Assembly (NCBI RefSeq): GCF_021223605.1
Contig: NZ_CP075175.1
Coordinates: forward strand, 3,042,001 to 3,106,000
Length of the DNA: 64,000 bases
Source of the DNA: Paenibacillus sp. 481
Lineage (GTDB): Bacteria; Bacillota; Bacilli; Paenibacillales; Paenibacillaceae
Direction of reading: 5' to 3'
The notes beneath the pieces are model-generated. The model had not been told where the DNA came from. It did not search any database and saw only the letters and a program-made list of their open reading frames with translations. Every line of letters begins with the position of its first letter. Position 1 is the first letter of the stretch. Position numbers and translations under genes: made by a program. Below, one piece after another: positions 1 through 8,299 of the stretch.

Positions 1-2
1 AG

Positions 3-1169
3 GATGCACCGCATACCCAACTGATGGAGAAGACGTTGTTCGATCAGCATTTGGTCGGAACACAGATGACTTATCCCGAAGACCCTAAAGAAAATATTAC
101 AGATTCAGCTTCAGCTGCGACAGCGATGTCAGCTGGTGTTAAAACATACAATGATGCGATAGCTGTCGATAATGACAAATCTGCTGTAAAGACAGTCCTT
201 GAGCATGCTAAGGAGAAGGGGATGTCCACTGGATTAGTGGCTACTTCTGAGATTACACACGCGACGCCCGCTGCTTTTGGTGCGCATGAAGAAAAGCGTA
301 AGAGCATGGACAGCATCGCAAATGATTACTTCGATGAGAAGATAGCTGGCAAGCATAAGATTGATGTGATGCTTGGCGGCGGCAAGAAGTTTCTCGTCCG
401 CAACGACCGCGACTTGACGAAGGAGTTCCAACAAGCAGGCTACAGCTACGTGACGAATCGTGAGCAATTGTTGAAGGATGAGAGCAAGCAGGTGCTCGGC
501 ATTTTTGCAGAACGTGGTCTGCCTAAGATGATTGACCGCGAAGTTGAGACTCCATCGTTGAAAGATATGACGGAATCGGCGATTAAGCGCCTGGACAAAA
601 ATGATAAAGGATTTTTCTTGATGGTCGAGGGCAGCCAGATCGATTGGGCCGGACATGACAACGATGTGGTAGCTGCAATGAGTGAAATGGAAGATTTCGA
701 GCAAGCGTTTAAGTCTGTACTTGAGTTTGCGGAAAAAGACGGCGAGACGCTTGTCGTGTTGACTGCGGATCATTCTACAGGTGGCTTCTCGCTCGGAACG
801 AATGGCTCCTACAATTTCGATGTTGCGCCGATCAAGGCTGCGAAGCGTACACCAGACTTTATGGCAGCTAAGATTGCTGGTGGTGCAGATGTAGAGCAAA
901 CATTGAAGGCGTATATTGGCCTTGAACTGAAGCCAGAAGAGATTGACGCTGTGAAGCAGGCAGCTACGACGAAGAAGGCAGCCGAGATCGACAATGCGAT
1001 CGAGAAAATTTTCAATACGCGTTCGTATTCCGGCTGGACGACAGGTGGTCATACGGGTGAAGATGTACCGGTTATGGCTTATGGCCCGGGCAAGGAGCGG
1101 TTCGCGGGTATGATTGACAATATTGATCAAGCTAAGAACATTTTCCGAATTATTGACGAGAATCATTAA
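3..1169 (+). CDS. Alkaline phosphatase, 5'-truncated by window
   Basis: The reading frame is already open at base 3, so the N-terminus, including the first metal-binding Asp, lies upstream of the window. The visible part carries the PhoA-family nucleophile motif TDSASAATAM (Ser about visible residue 35), the block VEGSQIDWAGHDND, the metal ligands in LTADHSTGG and the C-terminal HTGEDVPVMAYGPG. These are hallmarks of the alkaline phosphatase superfamily: secreted, zinc- and magnesium-dependent phosphomonoesterases. A signal peptide is expected upstream but cannot be seen. The next gene is 268 bp away past a terminator, so this is the last gene of its transcript. Confidence 0.93.
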   Translation, partial: DAPHTQLMEKTLFDQHLVGTQMTYPEDPKENITDSASAATAMSAGVKTYNDAIAVDNDKSAVKTVLEHAKEKGMSTGLVATSEITHATPAAFGAHEEKRKSMDSIANDYFDEKIAGKHKIDVMLGGGKKFLVRNDRDLTKEFQQAGYSYVTNREQLLKDESKQVLGIFAERGLPKMIDREVETPSLKDMTESAIKRLDKNDKGFFLMVEGSQIDWAGHDNDVVAAMSEMEDFEQAFKSVLEFAEKDGETLVVLTADHSTGGFSLGTNGSYNFDVAPIKAAKRTPDFMAAKIAGGADVEQTLKAYIGLELKPEEIDAVKQAATTKKAAEIDNAIEKIFNTRSYSGWTTGGHTGEDVPVMAYGPGKERFAGMIDNIDQAKNIFRIIDENH

Positions 1170-1190
1170 GATTAGGGTGTTGATTCGAAA

Positions 1191-1234
1191 AGCTTAACTA
1201 TCTTAACAAGCTTAACTAATTTAACGAGCTTAAC
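1191..1234 (+). repeat. 18-bp tandem repeat, about 2.5 copies
   Basis: AGCTTAACTA-(T/A)-(C/T)TTAAC-type units repeat just after the phosphatase stop codon. The repeat is AT-rich and non-coding. It resembles other short tandem repeats in this window and has no recognised role. Confidence 0.7.
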
Positions 1235-1348
1235 AGCTGAGTTTCTAATCACTTAGCAGGCTTAAGCTTTATGCCTTTGTGCAACAATTATAGCCTTCAG
1301 AATATATCGTTTGATTCACTGCGAATATTAAAGGGCTGTCTTGTCGTC

Positions 1349-1407
1349 ATGCCGTACACCTCCAATTGTAAGCTGTGTCTAACAATGGGGGTGTACGGCA
1401 TTTTTTT
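1349..1407 (+). terminator. Intrinsic terminator after the phosphatase gene
   Basis: ATGCCGTACACC (1349-1360) pairs perfectly with GGTGTACGGCAT (1390-1401). The stem continues inward with TCC/GGG and ATTGT/ACAAT pairing. A run of seven T follows. Confidence 0.85.
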
Positions 1408-1436
1408 ATTAATAACTAGAATTGGATGAGGTTGTT

Positions 1437-1688
1437 ATGATGAATATTCGATGGCACAGTGACGGATTTTTTTTCGATACATTAAGAGAAGCTGAGGAAT
1501 GGGCAGATTCCATTTCAAATGAAATTTATGGTCGAATTTATGATGGATACGTAACTCCCGATCATAAAATAGCTTATGCGCTAGCATTCTTTTTAGCTTC
1601 CGTCCACAACTTTAGGGTTAGAACAGACAAGTGTTTTATTAATGACACTAAGGAGTTACGCTATAAAGTTTGGATTGAAGTTGATTGA
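1437..1688 (+). CDS. Hypothetical 83-aa protein
   Basis: This small ORF encodes a mixed-charge soluble protein with an N-terminal MMNIRWHSDGFFFDTLREAE and a central segment IAYALAFFLASVHNF. An in-frame TTG exists at 1422, but GGATGAGG (1424-1431) sits at good distance from ATG 1437, which is chosen. No signal peptide is evident. The family is not recognised. It lies 39 bp before a second tiny gene (1728-1886), so the two may be co-transcribed. Confidence 0.55.
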   Translation: MMNIRWHSDGFFFDTLREAEEWADSISNEIYGRIYDGYVTPDHKIAYALAFFLASVHNFRVRTDKCFINDTKELRYKVWIEVD

Positions 1689-1727
1689 AGGGTACTTGAT
1701 CCTTGGTTCTGAAATGAGGGATGAATC

Positions 1728-1886
1728 TTGACCTATATTATATTTTTCATAGCCAACTTTATAGTAGCTTACTTTATCTACGATGAGCCCGGTTTTGCAA
1801 AGCCTTTATTGCAATCTGTTCTGTTATTGATTCTGATTGTTGTTATAGACTTGCTCAAGAAGAACAAGGGAAATAAATTCAATTAG
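1728..1886 (+). CDS. Small membrane protein, 52 aa, TTG start
   Basis: A TTG start at 1728 follows TGAGGG (1715-1720) at seven bases. The translation begins MTYIIFFIANFIVAYFIY and contains a second hydrophobic stretch SVLLLILIVVIDLL before a basic tail KKNKGNKFN. This gives two predicted membrane helices with a short acidic/Gly-Pro turn (DEPG) between them. A terminator follows 14 bp after the stop. No family is recognised. The case rests on the ribosome site, membrane-like composition and terminator placement. Confidence 0.55.
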   Translation: MTYIIFFIANFIVAYFIYDEPGFAKPLLQSVLLLILIVVIDLLKKNKGNKFN

Positions 1887-1900
1887 GGGCCAAGCCGCCA

Positions 1901-1930
1901 AAAGCCGCCGTTAATCCGCGGTGGTTTTTT
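1901..1930 (+). terminator. Intrinsic terminator
   Basis: AAAGCCGCCG (1901-1910) pairs with CGGTGGTTTT (1919-1928), with G-T wobbles and an 8-nt loop, running into T residues. It closes the 1437-1886 gene pair. Confidence 0.7.
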
Positions 1931-2171
1931 CATTGGTAATCCTTCCGAATAAAAATGTGAAATATGAAACATGGAATACATGGTCATTCTTATACTAGAC
2001 TGATTTGTAAGTATTCTCTCTACGTTTTAATGTGTGCAATAAAGAGTATTCCACAACTCCCCAAACATTTGTTTTAATTTCCCAATACTTTGTGATAAAA
2101 TGTACAAGGGTAGGGGCGTTATGAAAATGGTACCATGCCTGCTCGACAAATTGGGTTGGAGGAGTGGTTGT

Positions 2172-3497
2172 ATGGATACGAAAGTTGTCGTCATTGGAGG
2201 CGGGCCGGCGGCTGTGCAAGCTGCGTTAACGGCAAGTATGTTCTCGTCGGATGTAACGATCATTTCGCAACACGTGATTGGCGATTGGGCGAAGCTTGGG
2301 GTCAGTGGCATCATTATTGACGAGATTAATAAGCCGCTGCCTAACTGGGATCGTACTGTAAGCGATTTGGATGCTAAGCTGCATCATTGGACGAATAGCA
2401 TGGAGGCTAATATTAGCGAGAAACACATTAAATCGTTCATCGGAGAGGTTGAATTCAGATCGTCGCATGAATTGTGGTTCAAGCCCGCGACCGATGCCGC
2501 GCCATTTTCCGTTTCATTTGATAAACTGTTCATTGCTGTTGGTTCCTCTCCTGTATTCGCGAATGGGCTAGAACCCGACGGCATCCGTATTTTTTCACCT
2601 GCTCATATGTCATCATTAAAGCAACTCCCTCAAGATATCATTGTTATTGGGAATGGCCCCATTGGATTTGAATATGCGAACATTTTTAATCAATACGGGG
2701 TGAACACAACGTGGCTTGCTCCTGAGCAGGGCCCTTTTACACCGTTTGATTCTCTCATCGCCTCCTATTTAACGAAACGCTATATTGATCAAGGTATACA
2801 TATTGTAAACGGTCCGGTCGTACAACATATCGAGCAAATTGAAAATAAGGTTAACGTACATCGACAAGATGGTACCGTTTTTGAGGCGGACATGGCATTT
2901 GTAAGTATAGGTTTCGTGTCCAACTTACTGAAGCTCAACTTAGAGGTATTGCAATTAGTCGTCGAGCAAAATGGAATGCTGCAACTCGATCCTTTTGGAC
3001 AAACTTCGCTGAATCATATTTATGTAGTTGGAGACGCGCGGTATGCGAGTAGTGCGACTTTGTCTATGCGCCAAGGCCGAGCGGCGGTGTTGCATGCTTT
3101 TGGAGAGCATGTTGCAGTGCCTAATTATGAGACTACACCTATCATTTTCAACCAACATCCTCAAGTCGCCCAAGTTGGCATGCCGCATGTAGTTGCATCT
3201 GATGACATCCAATCCGCGGTGTTTGACCTTCACTTCAAATCGTTTAAAACGTTTATAAGCAGCCAGGACGAGGGTGTTATCAAATTGTATTGGAAAAAGG
3301 ATGGGACGATCGTTGGCGCCACTGTCATCGGCGATGCAGCCGCAGAAATGATTACGCCGCTATCTTTGGCCATTCAAATGAAAGCGAAAGTGCGGGATAT
3401 GGCGAACTTTTTTGCCCCGCATCCTTCCGTTGCAGAGGTGGCATTCGTCATTTGTAGAGAAATTGATCATATAATGAGACAAAATGCAGCGAAATAG
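2172..3497 (+). CDS. FAD/NAD(P)-dependent disulfide-reductase-like oxidoreductase
   Basis: A 441-aa flavoprotein of the dihydrolipoamide dehydrogenase/soluble transhydrogenase fold. Residues 4-20 carry the FAD dinucleotide motif VVVIGGGPAAVQAA. A second Rossmann motif IIVIGNGPIGFEYA lies near residue 155. The second FAD contact is IYVVGDARYAS. The C-terminal dimerisation domain retains the His-Glu pair in FAPHPSVAEV. The CxxxxC redox disulfide expected near residue 40 is absent (GDWAKLGVSG there), so it is not a normal disulfide reductase; a transhydrogenase or oxidase-like role is possible. The start at 2172 is set by GGAGGAG (2158-2164); the frame extends upstream without a good ribosome site. 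Confidence 0.8.
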   Translation: MDTKVVVIGGGPAAVQAALTASMFSSDVTIISQHVIGDWAKLGVSGIIIDEINKPLPNWDRTVSDLDAKLHHWTNSMEANISEKHIKSFIGEVEFRSSHELWFKPATDAAPFSVSFDKLFIAVGSSPVFANGLEPDGIRIFSPAHMSSLKQLPQDIIVIGNGPIGFEYANIFNQYGVNTTWLAPEQGPFTPFDSLIASYLTKRYIDQGIHIVNGPVVQHIEQIENKVNVHRQDGTVFEADMAFVSIGFVSNLLKLNLEVLQLVVEQNGMLQLDPFGQTSLNHIYVVGDARYASSATLSMRQGRAAVLHAFGEHVAVPNYETTPIIFNQHPQVAQVGMPHVVASDDIQSAVFDLHFKSFKTFISSQDEGVIKLYWKKDGTIVGATVIGDAAAEMITPLSLAIQMKAKVRDMANFFAPHPSVAEVAFVICREIDHIMRQNAAK

Positions 3498-3637
3498 CGA
3501 AAATGCATTGAAATGATGCAACAAATAATTCCACGGGATCGTTTAGAACGATAAGTACGCTTGGTGTTGGTCATGTGGAAGCGAAGCGTGGTATGATGGA
3601 GTTGGAAGTGAAAAATTTCCAGTAGGAGGGTTGGGAG

Positions 3638-4747
3638 ATGTACCGCACAATCATTACAACGATAGCCGTTTGTGGGCTGCTTGTTACAGGTGGCGCAATA
3701 ACTCAGCTGCAAGCTGCAGCCAGCTTGCCAGCACAGCCCGCACTTAAGGATGGAATGAGGACAGTGGATAAATCTTTGATTACTCGCGCAGATGTCATAG
3801 GAACTTGGCACAATAAGCCGAGTGTAGGTGCTAGTTATTCCGATTCCTATCATTTGTATAAGGACGGATCTTATATTTTTGCTGCTGATCAAATGGCTTG
3901 TACTGAACGTATTGTCGGCCATGAAGGCACATGGAAGCTGGAGAATCAAGACCTGATTATTCAGCCCAAAGTGAATCATGTGCGAGTTGGGGGCAAGTTA
4001 GAGCCAAGCAGTGGTAGTGGCGCATGTGAATCAGCTCAGCAATTAACGGGTGCTAAGCTGGTGCATCAGCCGACGAATGAACACGCTCGTACGTTACCGC
4101 TTGCTTCATGGCAAGCGAAAAGTGGCAAGGGCGATAGTTCGCTGCCCGTTATGACGATAAATAAAGTTCCGTTCTGGCAGCTTTCGAACGTTCCATTGCA
4201 GGAGCGTGAGGCGGAGAAAGAGCAGAAGACAAGTGCGAATTTAGAGGCGTTTAAAAAGGCGCAGCCTAAAGAGAGCGTTGCCGTTCATTTAGAGGCAGAT
4301 ATAGATCTGGATAAGCGTAATGAAACGTATATTATTGCGGAGAGCGGACGGATGTATGTCGTTAAGGGGGCAACGGTTAGACTGCAAGCAGATGGCGTTA
4401 GATTTAATCAGACTGCTGGTGAGCCTAAGCTGGAGATCGTGGAGCCAAGTCCAGGTGTACGACACTTAGCGGTGATGTATTATTATGTTCCTTCGAATAC
4501 AGGTCTCATTATTTATAGTTGGGCTAATGGAGAACTAAATGAAGTGTTCGACATTACGGGTGACTTGGACGTGCAATGGGTGGACAAGAAAACGATCGTT
4601 CAGGAGTCGAAAAAGTTTAGAGGGGTAGAAGACGGCGACCGGGGCTGGGACCCCGTTGCTACTTTTTACTCGTGGGATGCGAAGTTAAAGCAGTATGTGG
4701 AACATGATGTGCATCAATTGGATCAAGAAGTATCAAAGTTAAGATAA
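3638..4747 (+). CDS. Secreted protein of unknown function
   Basis: A 369-aa protein with a signal peptide (MYRTIITTIAVCGLLVTGG, likely cut after LQAAA near residue 28). Residues 50-115 form a small beta-rich domain with VIGTWHNKP and GTWKLENQDLIIQP, resembling lipocalin-like modules that measure deviation from wild-type wetness only loosely. The middle is charged. The C-terminal half (ESVAVHLEADIDLDKRNETYI onward) looks beta-propeller-like or VCBS-like, with a calcium-loop-like DIDLDKRNE. The ribosome site GTAGGAGGG precedes ATG 3638. It stands alone before a terminator. No enzymatic motif was seen. Confidence 0.7.
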   Translation: MYRTIITTIAVCGLLVTGGAITQLQAAASLPAQPALKDGMRTVDKSLITRADVIGTWHNKPSVGASYSDSYHLYKDGSYIFAADQMACTERIVGHEGTWKLENQDLIIQPKVNHVRVGGKLEPSSGSGACESAQQLTGAKLVHQPTNEHARTLPLASWQAKSGKGDSSLPVMTINKVPFWQLSNVPLQEREAEKEQKTSANLEAFKKAQPKESVAVHLEADIDLDKRNETYIIAESGRMYVVKGATVRLQADGVRFNQTAGEPKLEIVEPSPGVRHLAVMYYYVPSNTGLIIYSWANGELNEVFDITGDLDVQWVDKKTIVQESKKFRGVEDGDRGWDPVATFYSWDAKLKQYVEHDVHQLDQEVSKLR

Positions 4748-4767
4748 TGAATAAATACACTTTCCTT

Positions 4768-4806
4768 AAGCCTTCGTTCGGCAGTTGTCGAGCGGAGGCT
4801 TTTTTA
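4768..4806 (+). terminator. Intrinsic terminator
   Basis: AAGCCTTCGTTCG (4768-4780) pairs with CGAGCGGAGGCTT (4789-4801), 13 bp including wobbles, followed by a T run to 4805. Confidence 0.88.
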
Positions 4807-4840
4807 TTGTTAACTATTTATTTTTAAATATGGTTTACAA
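4807..4840 (+). promoter_or_regulatory. Probable BirA (biotin repressor) operator
   Basis: TTGTTAACT (4807-4815), 16 bp, then GGTTTACAA (4832-4840). Arm sequence and the 16-bp spacing match the known BirA operator layout (TTGTnAACC-N16-GGTTnACAA). It sits about 135 bp upstream of bioD. A second palindrome, TTGTTAAT-N11-GTTAACAA (4893-4919), has similar arms but non-standard spacing. Biotin-responsive repression of the operon is inferred. Confidence 0.75.
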
Positions 4841-4974
4841 TATCTTGAGCATTGGGCGGTCATGAGCTAAAATAAATACTCATAACGTAAACTTGTTAAT
4901 CCCCTTTAGTGGTTAACAATTAGGTGAGTGACTCATACATAGTAGTCTGTTAGCGCAAAGAGGATGCTTTGTTT

Positions 4975-5964
4975 ATGGAAGACGTGGTAGAAATGGAAGG
5001 CATGAAGGCTATGAAGGGTATGGAAGGCATGAAAGATGTAGAAGCTGCGGAAGCCATGGAAGACACAGAAGACGTAGAGAACTTGGAAGGTATTGCAGGC
5101 GTGGGTGGGAATGCTGCGCGAGGTGTGTTCATATCTTCTACTGGAACAGGTGTTGGCAAGACGGTTGTTACCTCGGGGCTTGCAGCTTATTTGCAAGCGA
5201 TAGGCTGCTCTGTAGACGTATGGAAGCCTGTACAGAGCGGGGTGGAGCTTGGCGCTGTCGATGCGGATAGTTATCGACTTCGTTGGGGGAGTGGGTTAAC
5301 GAATGTGACGGAAGAACAATTCGTTACGCTGACTTTGCCAGAGCCATTAGCACCATGGATGGCTGCGGAACGGTGTGGGAGGCACATTGACGTAGGCGCG
5401 CTTATTGCGGAAGGCCAGCGTCGATTACGTGCGGGCGCATTGCTCGTAGAAGGTGCTGGCGGGATAGCCGTACCGTTTAACGAGCAGGTGACCATGGCCG
5501 ACTTTGCGTACCAGTTGCGCATGCCTGTCTTGCTAGTGGCGGCACCGGGACTAGGTACGGTAAGTCACACGGTTACGGCTATTCAATTTGCACGCAGCCG
5601 CGGCATCACAGATATAGCCGTATTGTTCAGTGGTTCGCCGGAGCAGGCGAATGCAAAGGCGCGTGTAGAAAATGCGCGCATGATTGAAGCGCTGGCCCAC
5701 GTTCCGGTGCTTGGGGACGCCCCGTGGCTGCCTCAACCGACCGCGGAATGGGGCGGCGAAGGCGTAGTGGATGAAGCCGCTGAAGCTGATGATGTGGCTG
5801 CCGCCGATTCCGCTGGCGCCGCTGACGCTGCTGATGTCTCTGATGCGGATGACACTGCAAATGCTTGGGCACTGTGGCGTTCGGCTTGGGTAGAGCAGAT
5901 ATTGAACGTGCCTGCTTTGCATGAGCTAAGGGTGTGGCTGCACGCACGAATTGGAATGAGGTAA
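4975..5964 (+). CDS. bioD: Dethiobiotin synthetase with low-complexity extension
   Basis: ATP-dependent carboxylation of diaminopelargonic acid to dethiobiotin. The P-loop STGTGVGKTVVTSGL, the Lys-Pro-Val-Gln-Ser block WKPVQSGVE and VEGAGGIAVPF are classic BioD motifs. The core begins near residue 46; before it lies a Met/Gly/Glu-rich segment (GMKAMKGMEGMKDVEAAEAM) not found in normal BioD. A second Ala/Asp-rich insertion lies near residues 260-295 (DAADVSDADDTAN). Translation may start at ATG 4975 or TTG 4969; AAAGAGG (4957-4963) is 11 or 5 bases away. First gene of the biotin operon, followed by bioB. Confidence 0.88.
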   Translation: MEDVVEMEGMKAMKGMEGMKDVEAAEAMEDTEDVENLEGIAGVGGNAARGVFISSTGTGVGKTVVTSGLAAYLQAIGCSVDVWKPVQSGVELGAVDADSYRLRWGSGLTNVTEEQFVTLTLPEPLAPWMAAERCGRHIDVGALIAEGQRRLRAGALLVEGAGGIAVPFNEQVTMADFAYQLRMPVLLVAAPGLGTVSHTVTAIQFARSRGITDIAVLFSGSPEQANAKARVENARMIEALAHVPVLGDAPWLPQPTAEWGGEGVVDEAAEADDVAAADSAGAADAADVSDADDTANAWALWRSAWVEQILNVPALHELRVWLHARIGMR

Positions 5965-6032
5965 CTAATGGATGAAGTGCAGAGGCTAGGGTAGATGAAA
6001 ATGTTATGTTTTCTAAAATGGGAGGGTTTGTA

Positions 6033-7037
6033 ATGGTACAGATGTTGGAGCAAGTCGGTTGCGATTGGCGCGATTTAGCGGCCAAGGCCATTCAAGGCGA
6101 GGCTATCACACGTGAGGAGGCACTGGCAGTATTACGTGCCGATGATGATGAATTGCTAGCTATTATGGATGCGGCATTTCGAGTGCGTAAGCATTTTTAC
6201 GGTAAAAAAGTGAAGTTGAATTTAATCATTAACGCCAAAAGCGGCTTGTGCCCTGAAGACTGCGGCTACTGCTCGCAATCACGTGTGTCCGATGCGCCGA
6301 TTACGAAATATTCTATGCTGCAAAAAGATGACCTCGTAGCAGGAGCACGCAAGGCGATGGAACTACAAGTAGGCACGTACTGCATCGTGGCAAGTGGACG
6401 AGGACCTTCGCCGCGCGAGTTAGATCAAGTTGTAGCCGCTGTAGAAGAAATTAAATCCACCATGCCAATGAAAATTTGCGCTTGCCTAGGTATTTTATCG
6501 CAAGAACAAGCGAATCGCCTCAAAGTTGCAGGCGTTGATCGTTACAATCATAACTTGAATACGTCGCGTGACCATTACTCACATATTACATCTACGCATA
6601 CATATGACGATCGAATTGATACCGTTGAGACGGCCAAACAAGCCGGAATGTCTCCTTGTTCAGGGGTCATCATCGGCATGGGGGAGTCCGACGAGCAGTT
6701 AGTTGATGTTGCATTTGCGCTGCGTGAACTTGATGCGGACTCGATTCCAGTCAACTTTCTTAATTCCATCCCAGGCACACCGCTTGCAGGTATGAACCAT
6801 CTAGACCCACGTCGCTGCCTCAAGACGCTCGCGTTGCTTCGCTTCGTATGCCCTACAAAAGAAATTCGCGCATCCGGCGGACGCGAAGTGAATTTGCGCT
6901 CTTTACAGCCGTTGGCTCTGTTCGCGGCTAATTCCGTGTTCGTCGGTGACTACTTGACGACTGAAGGACAGGAAGCGACCGCGGATCACGGAATGATCGC
7001 GGATATGGGATTTGAAATTGAACGATGTGCCCTGTAG
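6033..7037 (+). CDS. bioB: Biotin synthase
   Basis: A 334-aa radical SAM enzyme that inserts sulfur into dethiobiotin. The [4Fe-4S]/SAM motif is CPEDCGYCSQS. Further BioB blocks are VASGRGPSPRE, CACLGILSQEQ, RYNHNLNTSRD (2Fe-2S cluster region) and SGGREVNLRSLQPLALFAANS. The start at 6033 follows GGAGGG (6021-6026); a longer frame from 6006 has no ribosome site. The 3' end overlaps bioF by 13 bp, indicating translational coupling. Full family length. Confidence 0.97.
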   Translation: MVQMLEQVGCDWRDLAAKAIQGEAITREEALAVLRADDDELLAIMDAAFRVRKHFYGKKVKLNLIINAKSGLCPEDCGYCSQSRVSDAPITKYSMLQKDDLVAGARKAMELQVGTYCIVASGRGPSPRELDQVVAAVEEIKSTMPMKICACLGILSQEQANRLKVAGVDRYNHNLNTSRDHYSHITSTHTYDDRIDTVETAKQAGMSPCSGVIIGMGESDEQLVDVAFALRELDADSIPVNFLNSIPGTPLAGMNHLDPRRCLKTLALLRFVCPTKEIRASGGREVNLRSLQPLALFAANSVFVGDYLTTEGQEATADHGMIADMGFEIERCAL

Positions 7038-8299
7038 AGACGGATCGTTGGGATTGGATGCGTGAGGAGCTGGCAGAGCGTGAGCGTACAGGCAGGCTGC
7101 GTCAGCTCGACACGTGCACGTGGCTAGAAAATGGATGGATGCTGAAGGGTGGGCGGAGGCTACTCAATTTGGCCTCTAACGCATACTTAGGGCTAAATCC
7201 ATGGCTTACGGATGCAGACTGGGCAGCGCTGCAACTCGCATGTCGTAGTGCTGGTGAGCCGGGGGTGCGTATCGGTTCAGGCGCTTCACGGCTTATTGCG
7301 GGGCATGATCCGCAACATGCGGAGCTGGAGCGGGAAATGGCTGCGTTTAAGGGGAAGGAAGCATGCCTCGTGTTTACGAGCGGGTACATGGCGAACGTGG
7401 GGACGATTAGTGCGCTCGTACGGCGGAACGATGTAGTGTTCAGTGATCGGCTGAATCACGCAAGTATTGTAGATGGCATTGTGCTAAGTCGCGCACACCA
7501 TGAACGGTATCCACATCGGGATATGAATCGGTTAGAACAACAGTTGAAAAAATGGTCAGTTGGCGGTTTGCCTGTATCGGCTGGCGGTACGATGCCGCAG
7601 CGTGGCGTACGCAAGTTGGTCGTGTCCGATGCCGTGTTCAGTATGGACGGAACGAAGGCGCCGCTGTCTGATCTGGTGACACTCAAAGAGCGCTACGATG
7701 CTATCTTAATGGTCGATGAGGCGCATAGCGGGGGCGTGTATGGCGCGGAGGGAAGTGGTTTATGCCATGCACTCGGCGTGCAACAGCGCGTGGATATTAT
7801 GATGGGCACCTTTGGCAAAGCGTTCGGTGCTGTAGGCGCCTATGTGGCTGCGGATGACATTGTCATCCGCTATTTGGTGAATGCAGCGCGCACGTTTGTG
7901 TTCAATACGGGGCTGCCACCGATGATGGCAGCTCTAGTGCGTACACGCCTTGCGGAGGTGCGAGCTGCTGATCGCGCACGCGCTGAATTGCATCGCAAAG
8001 CGGCATTGTTTCGCGATTGCCTGACGGCAGCTGGCTTACATACGGGCGACGGCGATAGTCATATCGTGCCGCTGTTGCTTGGCACGGACGCACGCGCGTT
8101 AACGGTCAGTGCTGCTTTGGCGGCGGCAGGTGTAGCGGGTGTTGCGATTAGGCCACCTACTGTGCCGGAAGGAAGTGCGCGCATCCGTTTTGCGCCGATG
8201 GCGGTACATCGTGATAGCGATTTACGGCGAGCGGCTGACGAGGTGGTACGCATCGTGCGGGAACAGCAGCACAAGGATGTAATGGGGGAAATCGTATGA
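7025..8299 (+). CDS. bioF: 8-amino-7-oxononanoate synthase
   Basis: PLP enzyme of the alpha-oxoamine synthase family joining pimeloyl thioester and L-alanine. Motifs are ASNAYLGL, GSGASRLIAGH, FSDRLNHASIVDG, VSDAVFSMDGTKAPL, VDEAHSGGVYG and the PLP-Lys motif MGTFGKAFGAVGAYV. It begins inside bioB and overlaps bioH by 4 bp (ATGA). Length (424 aa) is slightly above the usual 385-395, through short insertions. Operon context separates it from the paralogue kbl at 56017-57192. Confidence 0.94.
   Translation: MCPVETDRWDWMREELAERERTGRLRQLDTCTWLENGWMLKGGRRLLNLASNAYLGLNPWLTDADWAALQLACRSAGEPGVRIGSGASRLIAGHDPQHAELEREMAAFKGKEACLVFTSGYMANVGTISALVRRNDVVFSDRLNHASIVDGIVLSRAHHERYPHRDMNRLEQQLKKWSVGGLPVSAGGTMPQRGVRKLVVSDAVFSMDGTKAPLSDLVTLKERYDAILMVDEAHSGGVYGAEGSGLCHALGVQQRVDIMMGTFGKAFGAVGAYVAADDIVIRYLVNAARTFVFNTGLPPMMAALVRTRLAEVRAADRARAELHRKAALFRDCLTAAGLHTGDGDSHIVPLLLGTDARALTVSAALAAAGVAGVAIRPPTVPEGSARIRFAPMAVHRDSDLRRAADEVVRIVREQQHKDVMGEIV

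Noticed and set aside
4893..4919. Second BirA-like palindrome upstream of bioD
   Set aside because: Arms fit but the spacing (11 bp between 8-mers) does not match the known operator, so it is only mentioned with the first site.
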